Shown here: positions 14,612-25,800 of the stretch, piece by piece
Position numbering within the stretch: position 1 is the stretch's first letter
Layout: every line of letters starts with the position of its first letter
Assembly (NCBI GenBank): GCA_021292105.1
Contig: CM037870.1
Span: 10,722,486 to 10,786,485 of the forward strand
From: Anadara kagoshimensis
Taxonomy: Eukaryota; Mollusca; Bivalvia; Arcoida; Arcidae
Length of the DNA stretch: 64,000 nucleotides
Direction of reading: 5' to 3'
Notes under the pieces: model-generated
Told to the model about the DNA's origin: nothing
What the model saw: the letters and a program-made list of their open reading frames with translations, nothing else
The model's database searches: none
Made by a program: the position numbers and the translations under genes

Positions 14612-14935
14612 TTATTGAAGAGGACTAAGCGTATTTGTATTTGTATTTGAAATGCTTTGTGTAAAAATAGCGTGCCTTTGAGGATGTAATGTAGCAGATT
14701 CCTGAAGTACTTCGTGGTTTGCGATGGATGATTCAAGTGATGTTTGTGGTATGTAGCTGGTTGTCGGTTTACTCAGCGTGTCACTTATGTTACGTTTTTG
14801 ATTTGTTGAACAATCCCTGCTATAACTCCTAATAGAAGCCTCACTTCGATGCCCAGACATTATCATAATGTGTCGTAGTTCTACCCCAGCATCGTTCAGA
14901 ATTTGTGTAGCAGCGAACTTGTAATAATCCTTTGA
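14612..14935 (-). pseudogene. Tyrosine recombinase (Crypton-like), C-terminal fragment
   Basis: On the - strand a frame from 14935 to the stop at 14612 reads SKDYYKFAATQILNDAGVEL, then RHIMIMSGHRSEASIRSYSR and a polar tail. This is the C-terminal signature of the tyrosine-recombinase family as found in Cryptons and the domesticated KIAA1958/ZMYM-type proteins: an A-T-x-L-x-x-A-G-V helix, then SGHRS, then the catalytic-type Tyr eight residues after the His of GHRS. These enzymes cut and rejoin DNA through a covalent phosphotyrosine. The upstream part with the catalytic Arg is missing. An AT-rich stretch ending TTCAAAG directly before it could be an intron acceptor. Length is about 107 residues, so this is a fragment. 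Confidence 0.65.
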
Positions 14936-15147
14936 ATTTTTTATTTTATATTATTTTTAATAAATAAAAAAATTACTCATTCATTTTTTTCTATTTTATT
15001 TTTAAACGATTTTACCCATTATCTCCCGAGAGTTGACCTACATTATTTTCCCATTGTCAACATTAAATCTATTTATATAGATTTGGAAACACCGAAGGTA
15101 GTTCCGGCAAAACTGCAATGTTATACAAAATAACATGTCAAAACTGA

Positions 15148-15185
15148 CGTCATTTATATCCAAATTGACCAATCAAAATTTAAAA
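15148..15185 (-). promoter_or_regulatory. CRE / CCAAT / TATA-like cluster
   Basis: Read on the - strand, towards the recombinase fragment, the order is GATTGGTC (CCAAT-type), GGATATAAAT (TATA-like) and TGACGTCA (CRE). The palindromic elements at 3929-5303 also pair TGACGTCATT with ACCAATCA, so the module may belong to this element group. Confidence 0.35.
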
Positions 15186-15250
15186 GTGACTTTAACCACG
15201 CCCAGTTTGTAATTATTTGGTGTAAACCTTATATTTACTTCAATGATTAA

Positions 15251-15872
15251 ATTGAGGAACATTTATCACTTGTATATATCTATATACACTGATTAATAAT
15301 TTTTTAATTTTTATTATTTTTCTTATACATTTGTATCAATATATTTTACATTATCAATTTTCTTATGAAAATTCTGTACTACTTTTACATAATCTTTGCA
15401 CTTGTATTTTAAAATATTAAGAATTTATCTTGTGATCACCATTATTGGTGTATAACCTTCTTCCCACCTAATTGTTTTTGGCTTTGTTCAAAAATTTAAA
15501 AGAAATGGATTATTTTCTTTTAAATTAAGGGATGTATAGATTAATGTTGATTTGCCAAAGAAGGTTGGTTTATTATTTGTATCAGCAATCATCATGTATT
15601 CATGATTACTTCTTAATTACAAAGGGTCGGTATATACATATACTGAACATAAATCAATTGATATATTGAATTAAATTTTAACACTTGTAATTAAAGTTTC
15701 CTCAACAAATGTTGATTCATTGTTCAAGGTTTGTTGTGATTTTTTGATACTTGACTATAACCATTAATAACTGTATAATTATTAATGAATTACACATCAT
15801 TATGTATTAAGATGGTGACGTATTTGTACATATATACTATGTATTTTGCATGTACATTTTTACTTAGTTTTT
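15251..15872. other. AT-rich intergenic DNA, nothing recognised
   Basis: Very AT-rich, no supported gene. Confidence 0.4.
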
Positions 15873-15873
15873 G

Positions 15874-17312
15874 TTAGCTCACCTGACCGAAGGTCATGTG
15901 AGCTTATGGCATAGCGCAGCGTATGTGCGTGCGTGCGTGTGTGCGTCGTTAACACCTATTTTCGACTTCTCCTCTGAAACTACCGGACAGTTTTTAATGA
16001 AACTTTGTCAGAAGTATATATGGGCCGGTGCAATTCAGATTTGTTCGTGGCGTTGCCATGGCTACCATAACTAGGTCAAGGTGACCCAGGGGTGCAAAAA
16101 TCTTAAAAAATCTTCTTCTCCGAAAGTACTGATTGGAGAAAAAATCTGATGTGATATTTGGCTTCTCTAGGGTCTTAAGCCTATAGTTTGTTCATTTTGT
16201 GAAATTTGGATAAAAAATAGGTTACGCGTTTTTGCGTTTAATTTTGAAAAAATCGTAAAATAGCTTCAAATTGTTATAACTTGACTATTTGACCAGATAA
16301 TAACATGGGGTTTTCAGTTTTGACATCTTCTTGTTAGCATCTGCAAAATGAGGTCAAGGTCAATTGTGAAGGTCGTGACCTAATTTTTTTTACCTCTGAT
16401 TATAATTATTATCTCGAAAACTATAAACTTTTTGTATAGGCATGTATATTAGAATGTTGTAGGTATTGATACAACGATCATTTTGATGTATAGAAAAAGG
16501 TCATGGGTTCAAAGGTCAAGGTCACAGATGCTAAACAATACCGAAATGGTTAATTATCTCGAAAACTATAAACATTTTGTGTAGGCATGTATATTAGAAT
16601 GTTGTAGGTATTGGTACAACGATCATTTTGGTGTATAGAAAAAGGTCATGGGTTCAAAGGTCAAGGTCACAGATGTGAAACAATACTGAAATAGTTAATT
16701 ATCTCGAAAACTATAAACATTTTGTATAGGCATGTATATTAAAATGTTGTAGGTATTGATACAACGATCATTTTGTTGTATAGAAAAAGGTCATGGGTTC
16801 AAAGGTCAAGGTCACAGATGTGAAACAATACCGAAATGGTTAATTATCTTGAAAACTATAAACATTTTGTATTGGCATTTATATTAGAATGTTGTAGGTA
16901 TTGATACAACGATCATTTTGATGTATAGAAAAAGGTCATGGGTTCAAAGGTCAAGGTCACAGATGTGAAACAATACCGAAATGGTTAATTATCTCGAAAA
17001 CTATAAACTTTTTGTATAGGCATGTATATTAGAATGTTGTAAGTATTGATACAACGATCATTTTGATGTATAGAAAAAGGTCATGGGTTCAAAGGTCAAG
17101 GTCATAGATTCGAAACAATACCTAAATGGTTAATTATCTTGAAAACTAACTTTTTGTATAGGCATGTATACTAGAAAGTTGTAGGTATTGATACAACGGT
17201 TATCATGATGTAAAGAAAAAAGTCATTGGGGTTTAGTATTTATGTTGTCTTTAAATCTATCAGCTTGCCATTAGTTATCAGGTGAGCGTATCAGGCCCAT
17301 GGGCCTCTTGTT
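15874..17312 (+). mobile_element. AACAAGAGGCCC/AGCTCACCTGA element, reverse orientation copy
   Basis: It starts TTAGCTCACCTGACCGAAGG and ends GGCCCATGGGCCTCTTGTT. These are the reverse complements of the ends of the copies at 53986-55998 and 58772-60805. The first ~500 bases are a conserved head with a GT-rich simple repeat (about 15925-15945); the rest is a 145-bp tandem array. No protein is encoded. Apparent reading frames recur only because the repeat recurs. Confidence 0.8.
16395..17240 (+). repeat. 145-bp tandem array, about six units
   Basis: AAAGGTCAAGGTCA recurs at 16511, 16656, 16801, 16946 and 17091, an exact 145-bp step. Each unit also carries ATTATCTCGAAAACTATAAA, a TTGTAGGTATTGATACAACG stretch and AAAGGTCATGGG. 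The last unit is more diverged. Confidence 0.9.
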
Positions 17313-18490
17313 AATGTCTACAAGTGTTTAGATTATTACTATGGTTTTATATACTTTGATATCTGTTAGCTGTGCCTCTTACATAGAAAGTATTTGAAAT
17401 TTTTCAATAAAAGTGAAAATTTAATTGTGAATTTCTGACATTGCTTCACTACATAGAAATCATAATCAGATCTGTATCACTTTAAAAATCAAAAGGAATT
17501 AAATTTTGTTCTCGTTAAATATATGTGAGAGTTATGCCCCTTTGTCTTGAACGGCATTAATGAAAAGCCAATCCTGAATCTCTTTGCTTTATCGACATGA
17601 TTGTCACATTAAAGCATTTAGTTGTAGTTTTTATGGACAAAATATGAAAGTTTTTGGTAAAAGTTCTTTTTGATGGACACAAATTGCTGACAGACTACAT
17701 TATTTCATCATCTCATGTTTGCTCTTGTTCAATGTATTGATGTAAAGTTGTTAACATATCAAAGTTGATGAAATAAGAAAATTAAATATTTGCGGTTTTA
17801 GTTTGAGGCTACAGTTAATTAGGAGTCAATGTTAAAATCACCTAGTCTTAGAAATCACAGCAATGTTAAGGAATGTATAATGTGTATTATATCAAGATTT
17901 ATATATATTAAATATATATCTCAAAGCAACATAAAAATATTGTACAACCTTGTTTTTGTGATGAACAGAATATAGTCAGTTATATGTCATATTGTCTTGT
18001 TGTTATTTTATTTTCTGTACAGTCTTTGCTGTACTGTACTTTAAAACCTGATGTTTGAATCCCACTCATGCAGATACATGTAGTCTTCATATCAGTGAAA
18101 TAATCTGGCTAGGGTGTAAAACATCTTAATGAACTCTACTGGTTGTCGTAAGCAAGTGAAAATTTCTACAACTTTATACATGAATGTAATCCCAACCAAG
18201 ATGTAACATAAAACTTCATTCAATGGATGACAATAATTAGCAGTTCTTCAGCTGTTAATGAGAAAATTGGCTGTAATTTGTATCGAGAATTAATGGTACA
18301 AATAAAAGAATATGTCCTTGTTTTGCAGTGGAAACATAAAAATCTCAATATTTCTGCAAGCCTTGGTCTGGAAAAAAAGAGAATCTTGCTCCAAAGGTTG
18401 AGATTTCCAAGTCTCACTAAAATTAGGGTTGATTTCTTTTCTCCCATATCTAAACATTCCTGTTAAAACTAGAAGTTATCCGGAATGACA
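17313..18490. other. AT-rich DNA, no gene supported
   Basis: Reading frames at 18220-18466 on both strands overlap one another and show no family resemblance. TATATCAGTGAAATAATCTGG near 18090 resembles SINE-like debris repeated at 18780, 32010 and 32420. Confidence 0.35.
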
Positions 18491-18499
18491 TTATACCCT

Positions 18500-18830
18500 A
18501 AATGAGACGGAATTATCTACAGGTGGACAGAGGTAATACATGTCCTTACAAACGAGGTCATAGGTTTGTACCCCACCTGGGTCTGAACAAAGACTTGAAA
18601 GCGGGTAGTGACTGTTGTTTCATCAAGCACTCTGCATTACAATATGAAAGTCACAGTTGTTTTGGATGGGACCTTATTAATATAGAAAAGGTCACGTTAG
18701 GCATGGCATGATAAAGAACCTGCTGTATAATCCATCAGTTTCTGCACCTTAATCTATAGCTGGCGATGTATCGATATAAGTGAAATATTCTTGACTGGGA
18801 CGTTAATCACCATTACTCAACTCTTTTATG
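18500..18830 (+). mobile_element. Decayed SINE-like repeat
   Basis: A tRNA-like promoter remnant (GAGGTCATAGGTTTGTACCC, B-box-like) is followed by ATAAAGAACCTGCTG and CGATATAAGTGAAATATTCT. Variants of these phrases recur around 18090, 19975, 30005, 32010 and 32420. It is too diverged to bound exactly. Confidence 0.35.
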
Positions 18831-19039
18831 TGATAGTGAGTTTTTATGGTCTACCTTGTACTAGCTTGCGCTCAGGGCAGCTTTAAGGTGCTAGCTCACA
18901 GTCTGTATGCAGCAGACTAGAATACCGCTTGCACAGCCACAACATACAGTCACCAGGTTAACCAGTTGATACTCTGTTCTCTTAAAACTGAGAACCAAGC
19001 AACGACACAATATCTGAATTTTTTAATTTTGTGTATGAC

Positions 19040-19100
19040 CCAGCTAAGATTGGAACCGACAAACCCCTGCTCTTGAGGCTGACAGTCTACCACTATCTTC
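19040..19100 (-). mobile_element. tRNA-like SINE remnant
   Basis: On the - strand GTGGTAGACTGTCAGCCTC and then GTCGGTTCCAATCTTAGC resemble A and B boxes of a tRNA-derived promoter. Short and isolated. Confidence 0.3.
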
Positions 19101-19764
19101 TCAAGGAAGGTTAGATATAAATTTGAATCTGTTTACCATATTTAGTTTTTACACAAAGTATAAAATTTGTTGTCAAACTTGAGCGATTTAAATTATTTAG
19201 ATATAAACTGAGATCAAAAACACAAATCTCTCTGATCTTTATTTATAAATATCTAAGTCATTATTACACCACTATTTCGATTTTGCTTTTTTCTATGTTT
19301 GAATCCGCAATATCCATTTTCTGTTTCTTAACAAACTAAAATGTGTTTGGTATACTTGAACAAAAATTGCAATAATTTTGTTCTAATTTTGCCATTTTAG
19401 TTATCTTTGAGTGGTATTAGGTTTCTGTCTTAGATAGCATTCAATAACAATCAACACACTTTCTCCAAAATCACAATGTACACCATCGAGATTCAACAAC
19501 ATAAAAACATCATAAAAATATGATACAACTTATTTTATCCATTCAACAAAACTTTCTCATTATTCCTGATACTATCAACATGTACAATTCTTTCTTTAAA
19601 AATTCCACTGAACCAAAACTGTCTATTTTGGTTTAAACATCTCTTGCATTGACTGCCCTCTGCAGTTATATCCGTCCTCTGTAGTTATGCTGTGTACAAG
19701 TGAAGTTTAAGTATTTCAGCATTGCATCACCACTATTACAACATGAGTATTACAGCTTGTACTA

Positions 19765-19854
19765 TCAGCTTGTTGTGTTAATTTTCTGAGATTCTGTTCT
19801 AATAACATTGATCAAGTCCTGATTAATAAGAAATATAAACCGCAGACAGGAAAT
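19765..19854 (-). CDS. MCRS1: MCRS1 last coding exon
   Basis: The acceptor TTTTACAG is followed by codons for ISCLRFIFLINQDLINVIRT and ending TTS, then TGA at 19767-19765. It completes the FHA domain; vertebrate MCRS1 has a similar LRFVFLINQDLI segment at its end. Confidence 0.9.
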   Translation of the reverse strand: MSCLRFIFLINQDLINVIRTESQKINTTS

Positions 19855-22800
19855 CTGTAAAAATAAGAATACATACAATATTATATGCAATCACATATCC
19901 CTATGTAATACACTACACATTTATACAAGAAATTAAAGCCAAACAGTATTTTATGCCCTAGTCAAGATTCTTTCACTTATATCAAGTCAGTCAGTTTAGG
20001 AATGGTGGAGGAAACTGGAGTTCCCAAAGAAAATCACAATCTTCAGCAAGTGAACTAACAAACTTTTTAAACCTAGAATCTGTGATTGGGATAAGAACCT
20101 ACCAGTATGCTGCGGTGATGGATATAATCCATAAGATTTAGACTACTCAGCCACAGACAGTAATTAGCACCACTGTCCAATGACCTGGCCCCAGTTTCAC
20201 AATCATTCCTTAGCTAAGATTTTCCTAACTTAAATTTGGCAAATATTTGTAATCTCCCCATGAAACTACTGGTGAATATTTTTGTCAAAACTAAATGCAA
20301 ATGTTTTAATCTAGATGTGATCTTAAAAATGACACCTATATTCCTCAATATCTTAATCAAAAACAAACATACTAATCCATTTCCGAATCACAATCCAGAA
20401 GCAAAGTAAAATCTTTGGAACCGACAAGTTAGGTTAGACACGTGAACCTCCACCAGGGAAGTGAGGCCGGGTGCTCCGGAAGGGTAAGCACCTCCTGTTT
20501 AGCTAGCTAAGAAATAACAAAATTTTAAAGATTTGAAATTTTGCAAGATTGAAGTTAAGGAAAATCTTAGCTAAGGAATGATTGTGAAACCGGGTCCAGG
20601 TTAGTAATAGAAAATAATTAGTATCTGTCATAAGAACAACAAACCTTACCAGCTCATCTTGTCCATCAGAAAACTTTCAGATGAAAGTAAGGGCAACTCA
20701 ATTATAAACATAGCACTGTCGTGCTGTTGTACAGCGTAGTTGGGAAAATTGTGTTGTGGCAAGACGGCATGACTCTATTACTTCCAGGTCAAAGGTTCCT
20801 CCCCCACGAATGTAGTACTGGTGTATTTTAAAAGTATTTTTTTCAAAATTGTTTTTCTAGATTTGTATGGACAGTTTGAATGAAACGAAGACATGTATGG
20901 ACAGGGTGGACCTTAAACTTGAAGAAACCACCAGCGTCAAGAATGTGGTGCAACATGTGGAGGTGGCAGGATTTAATAAGTAAAGTGCCTTGATTACAGC
21001 CATTTTGTTCCGTTCAGAAGATTCATACACAGTAAGTTTACCGGTTGCTAAGGTAGCAAAAAATTTCTCTGGTCGACGTATGTCGAGCTTTTGATATGTT
21101 ATTCAGCTCATTTAGATGAACATTTTCATACCATCATTTAACCCCCACGGATATTCATGTCATTTTTATTCCCTATTATATTATAATGTAAGCCTATGGC
21201 AAAATAATTGTAGAATCTGGCCAGACAGAATATAACCGAAAAATTCGGGGGGGGTGTGTGTCAATCTATGCATAGTCCGACGGATGGTTTTTTTGGTTTT
21301 TTTTGGAAAAAGAAACAATGTACCAAACCATGTATTGCTGAATTAGATGGTAGAAAATAATAATTTCATAAATATATGAAAAAGACAATCGGTAATTAAA
21401 ATTTAAAAAAGTTGTACCCGATCGTTTTGTCATTTCGGATAGAGAGAAAGTAGAGTTTTGCAGATCCTACCGTCGCTATGAGGGGGTACATTCTAGCGGT
21501 TTTATGTAACTGGATCATTTGCTGTTAATCTGGGTTTTAATTAACGTAATTAACCTGCTGATTATCACTCACAATATTCCCGTTTCATGTTAATGGTGAA
21601 GTACAGTTGTTTTACCAGTTCCGAATTTTTACTACCGAATAATCTAAAATTTCAATCCCGTTCAATTAAAGGAATCGCAAAATAACTTTCTAAATTTGTT
21701 TCTACTTGAATGTATGTAAATAATATAAACTTCAACCGCTTCCTAAATGTATGTGCAGGACAGGTCGACAGATTGTTGGTGACCTAGTTTAACGATGTAA
21801 ACAAATCGGGATCAAGGAAATGCTTTTTTCAAGAAAACATACTACCACGTGTTTTTGAGGACAGGTGTCGATATTTTGGAATCAGTAAACATTTGTATTA
21901 TTACACCACATAAATTTTATTTCCTCTGCCTGTGGATGACGTCTGCAGCAGCGCATATATGAAACCCTGTTCGGATCTGGTAAAATGACTGTATTTAAAA
22001 TTTGCACATAACGCTGTGCGAATTATCTCCCTTTCACGAAAGTAAAATCTAATCGATAAACATTTTAAAATATGACACAATTGCCTCAACATCAAAATAC
22101 GTTATCATAACCTTCAAAATAAATTTAAATTTCCGTAGATTTCACGAAGAATTAATTAAACAACCTGCCGTTGCTGTTCATTTCATAAAAAGTTATGATT
22201 TTACATCGTAGGACGCCAACTTCTCGAACTACTTTTTATTGTAAACATGAGATCAGTTCGCCAAATTGCAGAAATTATTAGATGCATCCCGTCGCAATAT
22301 TTTACTAGATTCCGAAATGTATTCCGAAAATTTATTCCAAATGTGCATATGTAACCAAATGCATTACCCGTCTCAGAATACATATCTCACGATAAAACAG
22401 ATATACTTCTTTCACGCTCATTTACCAGGCGCACTATTTCCAGGTGTACTCATATCTTTTAATTTCATAGCAAAGAAGCTCGATATCTTGGAAGAAAGTG
22501 ATAGCAAGGTACACGTTCACTTTGTTCACGCTGTACAAAAACCCTTTATTTTGTTGCATATTTTTTGTCAATTTACATGAAAACATAATAACCGTCTTAA
22601 GATTTCAGAATATCTTGGTTCTGGTACAAAACATTTTAAATATAATTTAACATTTTAATATTAAGTGTGCCATGGTTCTGGTACGAAACATTTTAAATAT
22701 AATATAACATTTTAACATTAAACATGACATGTACCTGCAAATAGATTGAGATAGACACAAAGATGGACAAGAAGACCCACTGAAGGAATTCTTCTGTCAC

Positions 22801-25800
22801 TTTCCTTGTTAATCGAACGACAATGAATACAAACACTCCCATTCACACCAAGGAATGACTACCTCTATACAAATAAACTATAAATCTGGCAAATAAGGTA
22901 TTGAGGAAGGAGAGATAACTACGGAAAAATTCTTACCTCGACCACAGAATTATTATTTAACTTTTGTTTGTTCCCGGCTATGACTGGTTTCCCATCGATG
23001 TAAATGGCTCGTTTACCCTCGTTAGCTATAAAGAATTCCCCATTACTCCTAAGTTTAATTATTCCTTGCCGTCTGGATATTTTCCACGCTGGTCCTTCCA
23101 GTGATAGGTCTACATCTATCTGATTATCCTTGGTAGCTCTACCTAATGTTATCTGGGATAAATATAAATATAAAATCATTAGTAAATTCAGTAACATATG
23201 TCAATATCGTACATTATTATAGGAATTATTATAAGTCCCACTTTTCCTGACTTGATAAGAAAGTACATGAAAATTTCAAAATTTGACACTTATGCTGGTG
23301 ACAACTCAAGAATTGAGTGGAGAAATGGTAAATTACACTCAAGCTAAGATTGTTTCACTTGTCCTGTCAGTCAGTCAGGATGATGCAGAGGAAACCAGAG
23401 TTTCCTTGAATAAATCAACTTTTTCTCCAAGGGATCTGGATAAACTCCACAACTCCAGAGAAGTCAAGTTTAACACATACACAACCATTATGTAAAAACT
23501 TTAAAAATGTATAACAAAAGGTGCTGTAATAGGTTTTACTGTAAATCAGTGATTTCCCTAAAATTTGTAGCAGGAGTTAGATCGACTAATCCGACAGGTC
23601 AGTGGTTAAGGAAGGTGCCTAGGATGAAAACGATTTTCAAAGTCTTATGGACGAAAACGATTTTCAAAGTCTTATGAGGGCAATTTCATGAATTCTTACT
23701 GGCCAATTTAGAGTTTTAAGCGGTCAAATCTGCTTGTTTTTGGTTCTTCAGAAAACACTTGTAACTAAAGAAGATACTACTACCCTAGCCTGGCCTATAT
23801 AAGTAGCTGGTTATTATATACAATAAGCTTGACGGCTGAAGTGAACCGACTCCTGTCAACAACTCGAGAGACGTAAAGTAAACACAAGACCATGTGAACA
23901 AATTTATAAATCTAGTTGCTATGAAAGCTCCTACTTTCCTGACCTTAATAAGCAGGTGGTAATTATATACAGGTAAGCTTAAAGGCTGAAGTGAACTGAC
24001 TTGTGTCCACAATTCCAGAGAAGTAAAGTAAACACAAGACCATGTAAACAAATTTATAAATCTAGTTGCTATGACAGGTTTTACTTTCCTGGCCTTAATA
24101 AGCAGGTGGTTATTATACAGGTAAACTTCTCGACAAAGGCAAAGGTATATAATATATATGTATATCTACCTCTCTAGATCTCATTAAGTATCTGACTAAT
24201 CTCCCTCTTAATACAGCTAAAGTTTGATTGTCAAAATCTGGTGGACTTATACCTGAAATTCACAAAATTTTATATAAAATGTTTAAAACAATTCTTTTCT
24301 TATATATAGTTATCCTTTTTGTGCAGTTAAATTTCCATTGTAGACATGACAATCTTGTTAACTAAGACTGTTTTTTCCTATCAGTAATAAATTCTATTTC
24401 TATTGATTCAAAAGAAACATCTGACAATTGCTGCATCATATTTTCCTTTGTTTTGAAGTTTAGTAAAATATTATAGTTTTCCTTAAATTAATGTCTATAA
24501 ATTTTAATAACTTTTTGAAATTTAAGGCATTAAAATTTACATTCAAATGAGTATTTACACTTCTTTTGCCCCATCAGATGTGCATATTACTTAGCAATAT
24601 ACAACCAGTATTATTATACTAATTCTTCTAGAAGTGTGTTTGTCTTGCTGCAACCTTATTATACAGAAATATTCTTATTACCGTATACAGAAATATTCTT
24701 ATAATACAGAAATATTAAAAAAAGGCTTCAAGATATTTATAATTAATTTTTGCACTTACAATATGGCTCAACTCACAAAAATAGGGGTTGTCTAGTCACT
24801 TGCTATGGTAATGGAATGCACAGAAGTGTATTGAAGAATTCATACTATGAATCAAAGTGACCAGGTAGCATACATGCCATATTTTTATGAGAGCAAACTG
24901 TGAGATTGGTGGCAATTTTAAGGGAGTTTTGAAAAAAATAAGGGAGGTTTTACGTAAACCTGTAATGCCGACAATTTTCGCGTATTCTTAGGTTTTTTTT
25001 GACAACTATAAATGCTATTGTATTTTGTCACAGCATAATGTCTTTTTCAGACTTTGATCTTTCATCTGAATTTTCATGAAAAATAATTTAGTGTTCATTA
25101 CATTATATGTAATATTTAAAAGATTTGCATTTTGTCAAAACATTAATAAATGATAAAACACCAGAGTAGATTTTTATTACAAATAAGTTTCCTTTCTGTT
25201 TTCATTTTATCAATGAAAAAATGTATTCATTAGATACCCACAGTACATATTCAAGACTTTTTATTATTAAGCTACAAGTAATACTAAATAGAAAATCTAT
25301 GGGAAATAAGATCTTATATAGTTTAGTACATTTTTTTATTCAACTGTTCAATGAAAGAATGTGTTTATTTTTTTTGTCTGGAAAAATAAATAAGTTACAT
25401 AACAAAAACCTGCTTTCAGGTGTTTCCTTTCTATAATCATTTTATCAATGAAAAGATTTATTCATCCAAACAATCACCATGCAGACAGTGTCAAACGACT
25501 GATTCTGCCATGTGCTTTTGTTTACTTTCTGTAGAAACATGATTATTCCCCTTGATGTACTTTATACATGTTATTCAAAGCAGATTGGTTAACGACCATT
25601 TTATCGGGTTAAGAGTTAAAACATGGATGCTACAGCATGACTTTTAGTGCTCACTTCAGACAGCTTAAATAGTCTTTTTCATGAAATTTGGGTATGTTTA
25701 GAAGAAAAATAAAGAGATCATGATTTTAATTGCGTTATACAGCCTTCATTTAAATAAGGAATACATAAAAAGGTAATTATTTCCATCTTGTGCTATTCAC

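Larger units (their letters stand above)
14006..15250 (-). mobile_element. Probable Crypton-like tyrosine-recombinase element, degenerate
   Basis: The stretch between the palindrome (14006-14175) and the region near 15250 holds a recombinase C-terminus on the - strand (14612-14935) and a promoter-like cluster upstream of it. ATTGAAGTA-type sequence in the left palindrome arm is found inverted near 15222-15240 (TTACTTCAAT), which may mark the other end. Boundaries and the tie between palindrome and recombinase are inference; known Cryptons lack terminal inverted repeats. Confidence 0.45.

Noticed and set aside
15871-16074. Reading frame starting MLAHLTEGHVS, found again at 55801-56022 and 60595-60828
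   Set aside because: It is the head of the AACAAGAGGCCC element read through. The frame recurs because the repeat recurs, includes a simple GT repeat and resembles no protein.
21901-22580. Overlapping frames on both strands in an MCRS1 intron
   Set aside because: Composition matches surrounding intron DNA, the frames oppose each other, and there is no similarity or signal to support them.
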